From the NCBI GenBank assembly GCA_934047225.1, contig CAKOHE010000081.1, forward strand, positions 1-64,000: a DNA stretch of 64,000 nucleotides. Direction: 5' to 3'. The notes below the pieces were generated by a model. It worked only from the letters and a program-made list of their open reading frames with translations. It had not been told where the DNA came from and did not search any database. The DNA comes from Ypsolopha sequella (taxonomy: Eukaryota; Arthropoda; Insecta; Lepidoptera; Ypsolophidae). The position numbers were made by a program, and so were the translations under genes. Shown here piece by piece: positions 38,001 through 50,000 of this stretch (positions are counted from its first letter, which is position 1; each line of letters begins with the position of its first letter).

Positions 38001-41000
38001 CAACAATCCAACCCTCGCCCGTGCGTCTTTTGCCAAGGCAAGCATCGCGCGCATGAATGCAACGTACTCAAGTCTCTTGACGAGGATCACAGATGGGCGC
38101 AGGTCAACAAGCTGAACCTGTGCCACAACTGCTTGAGATCCGACCATGATACGCGTCGATGCAGGCTTGGAGGTTGTCGTGTATGTAAGGGGCGACACGA
38201 CACACTACTACACAAACAAGTTGACTCATCTTCCTCACCTTTAACTTCTAACACAGAAACCAACAACATTAATAATAATGGCTCCAACTCTTCTGTTTCT
38301 ATGTCAGTAATTTCTACTAATGAGGTGCTATTATCTACTGCATTAATAGAGATCATCAATCCCAATAATAATAAAATAGAAACCGTTAAGGCCCTTCTGG
38401 ACTGTGCTAGCCAGTCTTCTTTTATGAGCAGCAGTTTAAAGCGTCGCTTGGAGCTACCTTCTGAGCAACTCAATGCAACTAGCATCTTAGGAATAGGCAA
38501 TACTTCTCTAAAAGTAGCCCCCGAGCGTTGCTATGCTCAAATAAGGTCAATGAATACATCATTTACTACTAATCTTCAATTTTTAGTACTGCCACAAATT
38601 ACAGATCAACTGCCCAAGCGATATGTTGATATAAAGCATCTTAAGCTACCTTCATCTTTAACCTTAGCTGATCCAACTTTTAACCAGCCATCTCAGATTG
38701 ACGTGTTGCTGGGAGCAGACATATTTTGGGAGCTTATAGGCCCAGAGCAGTTTTCGCTTGGCAAAAAACAGCCTATTCTGCAAGATTCTAAGCTAGGGTG
38801 GATCATTGCTGGTTCTATCTCAAACAATCTCAAATCAAACGCAGATATGAAATCTATACATTGCAATTTCACTATGACTGAAAAAATTGATCACCAACTT
38901 ACTAAATTCTGGGAGCTTGAAAGCTTCCCATCTTGTGAAAGCTCAGAAAGCTCCAGTCAAAATGAATGTGAACAACATTTCATACAAAATACTACTCGTC
39001 TTGAAGATGGTAGGTTCTGTGTAAGGCTCCCCCTAAAGGGCACAGCTGATTGTCTGGGAGACTCCTTCTACATAGCAAAAAAACGCTTTCTTAGCTTAGA
39101 AAAACGTTTTGAACGGCAGCCCCCTCTTAAAGAACAATATACCCAGTTCATAAACGAATACGAAGAGCTGGGACATCTGTCCGAGGCTAAATCACTAACA
39201 AGGCCCAACTATCTTCCTCATCATGCTGTGTTAAAAGAAAACAGTGAGTCTTCAAAATGTCGCGTCGTGTTTGACGCCTCTGCCCCCACTTCTTCGGGGT
39301 ACTCTGTCAATAATTTGCAGATGATTGGCCCGAACATCCAAGATTCCCTATTCAACATCTTGCTGCGTTTTCGAAATCACAAATACGTGCTATCGGGTGA
39401 CATAGAAAAACAATACAGGCAAATTATTCTAAACGAGCTCGATCGCGAGCTACAAGTTATTTTATGGCGCGAAAGTGAAAACCTGCCTATCCGTTCACTA
39501 ATTTTACACACTGTTACCTATGGTTTTGCCAGCGCTAGTTTTCTAGCTGCTAGATGCTTGTGGCAGCTTGGTGAAGAATGCAATGATCCGAGTATTAAAA
39601 CAATCATACAGAATGACTTTTATTGCGATGACTGTCTTACTGGAGCTGACTCAGAGTCAGAACTTCTATCCATACAGCAATCTGTATCAAAATCTCTCAA
39701 GTATGGATGTTTCAACTTGCGTAAATTCAGGTCTAACTCACAAGCACTCCTCAATTCACAAACTACGAATATCAACACTCAAGATAATTTGGTTTTGAGT
39801 CAATCCTTTCAAACGCTTGGCCTAGGATGGAATCCAAATGTGGATTTATTGCATTTCACCATTGACGTGAACAACAATTCCACTGAAAAGGCAACTAAAC
39901 GTTAAATTCTCTCAACCACATTCAAAATTTTCGATCCTCTTGGCTTGCTCAGTCTATGTACAATCAAACCAAAAATCCTCATGCAAAAATTGTGGCAGGC
40001 TGAGGTAGGCTGGGATGAACAAGTACCTGTAGAGATTCAACGTTCTTGGTCTCGTTTCGTTAACAACGTACACGCTATAAGCTCTCTAAATATCCCGAGG
40101 AGAATTTCATACGACTCTCCATGCAACATAGAGCTGAATTGCTTCTGCGATGCATCTCAGCTTGCTTACGGGGCCTGTGTGTATGTAAAGTCCTTTTATG
40201 AAGCAAGTGAGCCCTCTATACACCTACTCTGTTCTAAAACCAGAGTCGCTCCAACAAAGCCTACAACAATACCGCGCTTAGAACTTTGCGGTGCTCTTCT
40301 AGCAGCTCGGTTAGAATATGCAGTCCGAGCTGCCTTGAGGAAGCACATTACTCGCTCTATATTTTGGACCGACTCTAGCGTCGTTCTCGCATGGCTAAAT
40401 TCCGATAATTCTAAATTAAAGGTTTTTGTGGCCAATAGAATAGCTGCTATCAAAGATATTACAGATTTTCGGTCCTGGCGTTATGTTCCAACTTCGCATA
40501 ACCCAGCAGACCTTGCATCTCGAGGCGTAGATCCTCAGCACGTTCAGAAAGCACAGCTATGGTGGCATGGACCTCAATTTCTTGTAGAGTCTGAATCAAA
40601 TTGGCCTACTCTACACAGAGACATCCCTAGAGACTTACCTGAATTTAAAGTACACTCCACCACAATCGAAAACGTAGAATCTTCTTGTGTTTTAATACAA
40701 TTTGAAAAATATTCTAGACTTACAACTTTACAACGAGCAGTTGCCTTCATTTATCGCTTCATATACAACTGCCAAAACAAAAACAACAAGCTGACAGGTC
40801 CTCTGTCAAATAACGAGCTTGAGAAAGCTTTTCTCACTTTGGTAAAGATTTCCCAAGAAGAAACGTTCTCTAAAGAACTTAAGTTACTCAGAGGACAAAA
40901 CAAATTGAGTCCAAAATGTCACATTCTTTCATTATCTCCGTTTGTTGACTCTAAAGGTCTCTTGAGAGTGGGGGGGAGGCTTAGTCAATCCGACTACGAC

Positions 41001-44000
41001 TACAATAAAAAGCATCCTTTATTACTAAGCTCTAAACACCCATTCACGAAACTCATCTTCACACAGGAACACAGTCGCCTCTTACATGCAGGGCCTCAGC
41101 TCCTGCTCGCATCAGTCAGAGAAACTATATGGCCTATAGGTGGCAGAGACTTGGCACAACGTACGGCGCGTGGTTGCATTACATGTAGACGCGCTAGTGG
41201 TCAAACTCTTCGTAATATCATGGGTAACCTACCACCTGAACGTTTGAATCCAGATTTCCCATTTTCTGCCTGTTCTGTTGACTTCGCGGGGCCGTTCATG
41301 ATCACAGATCGTCGTGGCAGAGGCTGTAAGATTAGCAAATGCTACCTGTGTCTTTTTATATGTTTAAGGTTTAAATGTGTTCACTTAGAAGCTGTAAGTG
41401 AGCTGTCAAAGGATTCCTTCATTTTGTCGCTGCGCAGATTCATATCTCGGAGAGGAAAGCCTTACGAGTTGTTTTGCGATAACGGACGCAACTTTGTAGC
41501 TGCTGCTAAAGATATCAACGAATTCCTTAAGCTCAATAAGAACTCTATCACAGACTTTGCAGCTGATCAACACATTACATTTAAATTTTCCCCGGCTTAC
41601 GCTTGTAACTTCAACGGTTATGTAGAGGCAGGTATCAAGTCGGCAAAATTCCATATCAAACGTATTCTCGGAAACACGCATTTGACATATGAGGAGCTGT
41701 CTTCGCTGTTTGCTCAGGTTGAAGCCATCCTTAACAGTCGACCTCTATGTCCTCTATCCTCATCACCGGATGATTTTTCTTCACTCACGCCAGGGCACTT
41801 CCTTATCGGCCGTCCACTAATGTCATTACCAGCACCACTTTTAGAAGACGCAAACCCAAATCGACTGGACCGATTCCAAAGAATAGAGCAAGCCAAACAG
41901 CATTTCTGGAGACGCTGGCAACAAGAATATATATCGGAGCTGCAACAACGTTCAAAATGGCGTACACGATATACAGACTTACAGTTAGGCGAGCTTGTCC
42001 TGGTGAAAGAAGAAAATCTACCACCTCTTTTCTGGCGCATGGGGCGCGTGACCAAATTATACCCAGGCGACGATGGAGTGCCTAGAGTCGCAGATATTCT
42101 TACCAGCAAGGGAACCAAAAGACGGGCTCTCTGCAAGATCTGTCCTCTCACATCATCATAGTTACTTTGAAAGCTGAGCCTTCAAGGGCCCGGAGGATGT
42201 TCGCGCCTACGACTCACATAACCGGTCGTCGGAGCCCGCGGGTGCGGGGGTCGGGGGGAATCAGCGAGCCAGCTCGACACACTAAAAAGGAAAACTGAAC
42301 TGACACCACGCATTACTGTTTATTTATATTAAATCCCTTCTTTGCTAGTTACCTTCTTTACTTTATGATCCTGCGGGAACAGGTTGTGTTGTTTGAAATA
42401 ATTATGAAATTAAAATTATTTTATTTGCAGATGTAAGAATACTTTTTGGATATATCTCCGACGTCAAAAAAGTTTATGCGAATTGTATTGGTGCCGTTAG
42501 CGATACTCTAGCTAGTACGTTTGGATGCTTGCCGTCAATAACAAACATAAATGTATTATTGTCATAAAAATAAATACTAAACACTGTAATTTATTTAAAC
42601 TACACTATGTTTAAAAAGACCACAAAAGTGGAAAATACCTCTGACGTGATTCGAACACCCACACCTGATTACTAAAACCTAGCGCTCTCACCACTGCACC
42701 AACGATTCGATATTGAATCAAACGTACGTACACAACTTAGTCACGTGACCTCGTTCGCGGCATTGCATCCGAACGTACTAGAGTGCCGCTAGCGGCAGCC
42801 TATACACTTCCAAAGAAAAAAAAAAAATGCATGTATTTTAGTGTTCACCAATACCCGCTTCTCAGATACCTGCGGCTAATCACGCACGAAAGTGTCAAGC
42901 TACAATAGATCCCCTGTTCCAGGAGTGGGAGTACTGTCTACTGCGTCAGTCGCTGTCGGCGCTGCGCATCAGTGTGGAGCCGGCGAGGGAGCCGCGCTGG
43001 GAGCTGCTGCAAGCCATCGCTTCTGCCGACATACCCACCGGTTAATACGTTTGTTATGATTATAATGGGTGGCGCAAAAGTAATGTCATAATTTGAATTG
43101 GCTGCCATTTTTTTATAAATGAAAAAAAAAGAATACTGTTTTCATAAAACGTTAATTTGAAAGTGAAATTAATTTGAAAAAATTATGTCGCTCAAATGGC
43201 CACCTCCCGAGTTGATGCATAATTGCGCTCGTTTTACGCCATTTTGAATTGTTGCTCGCAAAACATCTGGCTATCTGGCACCAAATTGGCGATTTCTTCT
43301 TCAACGTTACCTTTCAAGACTTGCAAGGTTCGTGGTTTGTTGTGGTAAACGCGATATTTTAAAAAGCCTCAAATAAAGAAGTCTAGTGCAGTTAGATCTG
43401 GCGATCTGGTCGGCCAGTTCAAATCTCCAAAACGAGAGATCAAAATTTTTCAATAAGCAGTAACAATACATTGAGGCATTTTTGACATTATAATTGTCAA
43501 AGCACACTGACATTTCGCACCATCTGCAAAAATGGCAGCCGATTAAAATATGACATTACTTTTGCGCCACCTTATATACAACGTGTAACAGAAAGATGTA
43601 ACCATATTTGAAGAGTTTATTCAGTCAATGGTATAGAACAACTTTTACTATGGAGCCAACCCTGAAATCGCAAAAACAAAATCTGCCCTTCCATATATTT
43701 CGGCCGAGCGGCATTGCATTTTTCTATGAAACAGTTAATTTTTTTTTTCGAGGTACAAGTTTTGTTCCATAGCAAAAGTTGTTATATACCATTGACTGCA
43801 TAAGCTCTTCAAATATGGTTACACCTTTCTGTTACACGTTGTATGTCGATATCCATCGCGTGGGGAGCTTTAAATATTATTACAGTATTAAAAGCACGTT
43901 TACCAATGGAGTTGGTATTTATGAACGATTTCATTTGCAGGTTTGGGTGGTAAACGTATCAGCGTGTCCCGAGTGCACGCGTTGTTGGCTCGAGAGCTGG

Positions 44001-47000
44001 TTGCGTTGCAAGCCACGGCCGCGCAGAGGAATCTACTCGCCGACGAAATACAAAAGGTTAGACTCCTGAAGTCATTGGTCAATTTGAATATCTCGTGACA
44101 TACAGGTTGTTGATTTTGTCCACAACTTACGTCACATGAATAGTATACAGGATGATTATTCAAAAAAAGAATTTAAAAAATTAAAATCACTTGAAGAAGG
44201 AGTTATGCCCGTTTTTATATGTCCTAAAATTATTTTTTATAAACAGCAAATGCGGCGTAGATCCAGTATTTACCTACTCGGGTGCCCCTCCCCGCCCCGC
44301 CGCTGCTCCGCCAGTGCTGAATCATTTTGATCATGTCTGTCGTACACTAGATAAAATATCGTAAATAAATTTTCGAAAAAAAATAAAAGCATATTTTTGT
44401 CATCAGTATTCGTGAATATAACCTACCCACTGAAGGAAGTTGTTGACCAAATCAACACCATGTATAACCCTGAGGTGGTGTCAGAGGTGTTTCCAAGTGG
44501 GGACTGCCAAGAAAACAGTCAACATGCGTACACCTTTTTTCACCGACGATTTTGATGTCCCAATGCCTTATCGCCTTGCACCGGGCACAAATGCACACTT
44601 TTTAGGGCTCACAAGCTTACCTTAGAGTGTTTTCCTCTGTGCTAAGTTTACAAATATTATGCACCTAAGTTCGAATAACAAATTGATGTATGTTCGACCG
44701 GACCGAATTTCAACCCAGATCTCAATATTGAGAAGCAGGTCTAAGATGACCAGATAACGGTAGAGGTTATATTAATGTGAAACATCCGTCGCACAGAGGT
44801 GAAAAATCCAAAAAAGCTGGCCAAAACCTATTTTTTTCAAATTTGTCATAGGTTGGGTGAAAGATTGTTCCTGGTCCAATTATAGGGATAGAGGGATAGT
44901 GTGGGCAGAGGAAAATACCAAATATCCTTCTACCTCTGCTAAAATGGGTCAAAAATGAGCTGGGGTGGTTAGCTTTTGGGTAACAATTCATATGGATCTA
45001 AAAATATACCTAATAGTGTTAAAAAATAACTATCCCCTCCTTTCTCTTACACTAACTCCCTTCCCCCTTAATTTCATACAGATAAATAATATACAAAAAT
45101 TAAATGCAAGTCTTTCATAATCAAAAAATATATATAATTGTGTTTAGTTTATTATACAGTGTCAATTTCAAGATCCTCTAATAAATTTAACAGACTTTGA
45201 AACAAAGGTAGAAAAGTTTTCTCAGATCACTTATAAAAGGGTCAGATGACACCATTAGTCTTTGAAACGTGATTACCACACACTGCTTTCGAAAAAAAAA
45301 ATTTGGAAAATTGCTCTCTGTATTTTCTCACATCTTTTGTAACCGCAAGGTTACAGGAATGCAGAGCTGATGGGATTTGAGTATTGATTGGATAATTGTG
45401 GGTAAACTGACTGACCTTTGATGATGATTGTGGATGGGCCGACAAATGCGCCGCGTGGCGTCCCTCCTTGTTGGGCTGATGGAGCTGGCGCCTTGGGCAG
45501 GAATGTGCAGGATTATCTTGGAGTAATGTGAACACAACACTGGTAGGTACGCGATATTGGTTGTGTCGGCGGCGCGAGTGTGCACACGTGTGTTTCGGAC
45601 GATGTCCCGCGCGGAAGAGAGCGAACAAACCGCCGGCGCACAAGTCACCGGCGCGCGGTGCGAGACTACGCGCATGCGCGTGCGTATCCGTCACGCTGTG
45701 GCGTGAACATCCTGGGGGGGCCGGGGCTGCGACTCCTCTTGAGCTGAATCCAACGGCAGCCTGGCTAGCTTGAACACAGGTCGTCGCAGATTTCCATGGG
45801 CTGTGTCCAGATCCACAACTCGGATCACTCCATCCTTGCCAGGTATCGTGCGGAGAATTCTCCCCAACTTCCATTGGAGCGGAGGCAGGTCATCCTCTTT
45901 GATGAGGACCAGTTCACCCACTTGAGGAGGGGAAGAAGGGGAGAGCCATTTGGAGCGGGTTTGCAGGGTATGGAGGTAGGATCTGGACCAGAGAGTCCAA
46001 AAGCACTGAGAGAGCGCTTGAATGAGCTGAAAGCGTTTAAGAGCAGATATGGATCTGTCGTCAAAAGACTGCTCAGGTAGAGCGGTGAGCGGACGACCAA
46101 TAATGAAATGTCCGGCCGTGAGAGGTTCAAAGTCCGTAGGGTCGGATGAAATTGGGCAGAGGGGTCTTGAGTTGAGTACAGCCTCAATTCGAGCCAAAAG
46201 GGTAGAGAATTCCTCAAAAGTGAGGTGCTGTTCACCTATCACGCGATAAAGTAGTTGCTTGGTGGATTTTACGTTTATTTCGTGCAGAGCGCCGAACCAA
46301 GGCCCTTTAGGCGGGTTCAGTAACCAAGTAATGTGCTGATTCGCGAGCTTGTGAGTGATTGCATCATTGTTTGACCTGAGGAAGTTCTGAACTTCAATGA
46401 GCTGATTCCTAGCACCTACATAGTTTGTGCCGCAGTCTGAGCGAATGAGAACTGGAGTACCGCGACGTGAGATAAAACGTTGCAATGCCGCAAAGAACGC
46501 TTCCGTTGAGAGTGCAGAGACTGGTTCCAAATGAACCGCCTTTGTTGCGAGGCAAAAGAAAATACAAAAATACGCCTTTATGAGTTTCGCGTTCCGCAAC
46601 GTGCTGGATTTAACGAAGAAGTGGCCAGCAAAGTCCGTCGTGACGTGACTAAAAACTGGCTGAGGAGTAACTCTGTCTACTGGGAGATCAGCCATGAGCG
46701 GAGCCTTAGGCTGAGCGCGGCACCGGAAACATCTAATACATTTAAACACGCGGTGTCTAATAATACGACGAGCGGACAGAATCCAGTACTGCTGGCGTAA
46801 TATGGCGTGTAATGTGTCAGCTCCAGGGTGGCAGTGTATTTTGTGATAGTGATCTATAATGAGATCTACGAGCGGACTTGAGCTGGGTAGAATGAGTGGG
46901 TGTTGAGCGTCATACCTAATTGACGCGTGAGAGAGACGACCACCGACTCTCAAGAGGCCGTCCTTTATGAAGGGCGAGAGACGCTGGAGCCGAACGGGAC

Positions 47001-50000
47001 AAACCTTATCAGTCTGGATACGATTAATGTCTTCAGCAAACTCATTGTGCTGAAAAGAGCGGACCCAGTGCAACAGAGCGTCCCTGCGTTCATTAGCTGT
47101 CAACGGACCAGAGCGCCGTGCATCTGGGCTGTGCCGACAATTGAATATGAACCTTTGAATACAAGCCGTCACTCCGACGAGCTTGTCAAGTGAGCTGTAG
47201 CGAGTGAGCAAGTCCAAATCAATATCTGGGACTGCTATGTGTGCTGGTACCTTTTTGGGCTTAAGGCCTGGGAGAGCATGATGGCCTAGAGCGGGTGGCA
47301 ACTTGGGCCAAGTGCAGGTAGGTTCTTTGAGCCAACTGGGTGACCACCAAAGGTCATGAAGTGAGAGAGACTGGGCAGACATACCTCTGCTTGCACAGTC
47401 AGCAGGGTTGAGGTTCGTGGGCACATGCCTCCACGTATTGCTAGTTGAAGTAGCTGTGATCTTAGCCACTCGATTGGCCTCGAAAGTCTGTAATCGGTGA
47501 GGTGGGGTATTGAGCCATGCCAACACTATTGTGCTATCTGACCAGCATGTGTGTGTTTGAATGGGTATATGAGCTGACAGTTGGGCTGACACTCGAGTCA
47601 TGAGCTGAGATAAAAGAGTCGCGGCTGACAACTCCAATTTCGGGATTGAGAGGCGAGTCTTAATGGATGCGACCTTGGACTTGCCAATGATTAGGTGTAC
47701 ATTGACATGTCCAGTGGTATTGCGCTCATGAAGATAGATAACGGCACCAAAGCCAGCCTCTGATGCGTCCGCGAATCCGTGAAGTGAGTAAGTAGACGTG
47801 GGCTTATACTTACAAATGTGTCGAGGTAAACGGAGGTTTGAGAGCTGAGGAAGATCCTCTGAGATGTGTTGCCACTCTGTGTGGACTTCTTCAGAGATAG
47901 GCTCATCCCATCCTATTTTCAGAAGCCAAAGCTTCTGGAGAAGAATCTTTGCGCGGAAGATGACTGGAGTAACCCAGCCATTGGGGTCATAGAGAGACGC
48001 TACTGTACTGAGAATGGAGCGCTTTGTGACTTGAGCATGAGTGGGCAGAGAAATGCGATAAGTGAACTCATCAGTTTGAGGAATCCACTGTATTCCCAGA
48101 ACCTTAATGGAATTAGAGTCGGGACTGAAGTCAAAGTCCTTGGGCATGTCGCACTGGTCATCTGGGAACCGTTCAAGGAGCTGAGGTGAGTTGGAGGTCC
48201 ATTTACTGAGCTGGAAGCCACCTAGAGCGAGTAACTCGATCAGATCGCTTTGGAGCGACTGAGCAGATTCCACAGAATCTGCACCTGAGAGAATGTCGTC
48301 CTCAAATATTGATTTGCGGAGGATCTGAGCAGCGTGGGGGTAGCGATGACCTTCGTCATCAGCCAATTGGAGTAAAGTGCGGATGGCATGGTATGGGCTG
48401 GACCTTAATCCATATGTGACGGTATTAAGGGCATACGTGAGCAGGGGCTGGCCGGGTGAAGACCGCCAGAGAATGAGTTGAAAACGTCTTTGCTCTGGGT
48501 GAATGAGGATATTTCTGAACATCATTCGGATGTCAGTGCTGAAAACTTGTGAGTGGATCCTGAAGGACATGATAATGTCAACAATATCTTGTTGAAGAGC
48601 TGGACCTGTATGAAGACAATCATTTAAATTGACGCCATTTGAGCTTTTACAACTTCCGTCAAAGACGCAGCGTAACTTTTCTGATCCTGGCTTAAATATG
48701 CCATGATGTGGGATATAGAAATGGGATTTATGAGCAAAGGTATTAGGGTGACACGGCGACATATGTCCCAATTTTATGTAATCTGACATAAACTCTACGT
48801 ATTTCGAGCGAAAGAGCGGGTTTGCTAGCAGCTTCTTCTCTAAATTGAGAAACCTGCGTAGCGCAATATCATGAGTGGAACCTAATGTCGGCGCGTTGTG
48901 CAGAAAGGGCAGTGTAACCATATATTGACCTGATGGTTCACGAGTAGTTGTGGTGCGGAAAATGTCCTCACACTGTTCCTCTAATGGGCTGGTATGCTTG
49001 TAGGTTTGGGGTTCCTCGGATTCCCAAAACCTCTCAAGACTTTTATGAATGTCATGAGTGGAATGCTCTGAGTCCGTGTGAGAGCCGACAATGTGAACTG
49101 AATTGACCTGATTCGTGGGTGAGGTATGTAAACTTTCGAAAGGTCCTATCAATGTAAAATCAAATATCGTGCCGAAGGCTATGGGCTTGCCAGGGCCGAG
49201 CGAAACCTTGGTTCCGTCTAACACTTGACCAAGAACGTCAGATCCTAGTATTAGATCAACCGGAGCTGGTGTGTGGTATTCTCGATCAGCAAGAGGAATC
49301 GGTGGGTGACCTGTTAACTGAGCGAGATCTGGAACCTTTTCTAACGGTAGGTACCCAGTTACGTTCTTCAATATATGGGCTGTGGCCGTGATCGTAGGTG
49401 TGTCACGGTGTGTAGGTCGGCATACAATTGTGATTGATGCCTTTGAGTTTTGTGTGTGCTGATTTCCAACTCCTGCGATTTTTAGAGATGTATGTTTTAA
49501 TGGTAAATTTAAAATTCTGGCCATGCGCTGAGAACAAAGAGTCAGCATACTTCCACAGTCTAACAGGGCTCGTGCTGAGTGAAATTGACCATGTACGTCT
49601 GCTATTTTAAGTGAGACGGTTGGCAACAAAATTGGTGTGTTAGTGACGTTCACTACACGTTGTGCGGAGTTACAGGAATTCTCTGTTGGAGTTGAAGTCA
49701 TGGAGTGAAAATGAGCTGAGTGTGTATGTGATGAGTGTGTGTGTGATGAGTGTGCCGAGTGCTGGTCGTCCTCGCCTTCATAGTGCTCTGTTATTGTAGG
49801 TAGTCATTGTTGCCTACCTACCCGAGACCTACTTGGCGATCGCGATTGAGTGGGCGGGTTGGGACGGGACGTGTATGCCTATGTAGCATGTGCCGAATGG
49901 TGTTGAGGCTCATGTGCTGAGCGCTGTCTGGGCTGCTCACGTAGAGACGGAGGCAGCAAATGAGCAGCTGAGCGTGTCGGAGACATGGCCCCATGGCGAT

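Larger units (their letters stand above)
35578..42381 (+). mobile_element. BEL/Pao element 2, complete (6804 bp)
   Basis: Bounded by two identical 184-bp LTRs and a 5-bp target duplication, GGTTG (35573-35577 and 42382-42386). Inside are a primer site, an untranslated leader of about 1.15 kb, a gag-pol frame with one in-frame TAA, and a purine-rich stretch (GGGCCCGGAGGA) before the 3' LTR. It sits in the Nup205 intron between exons g and h. Confidence 0.95.

Noticed and set aside
42640..42715. A true tRNA gene
   Set aside because: A-box- and B-box-like motifs are present, but the acceptor stem does not pair and the sequence is enclosed in a foldback element.
45242..45874. Minus-strand 210-aa frame across the 3' LTR of element 3
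   Set aside because: It runs through LTR sequence (repeated at 52666-53055) and joins unrelated pieces; only the last residues belong to the older decayed ORF.
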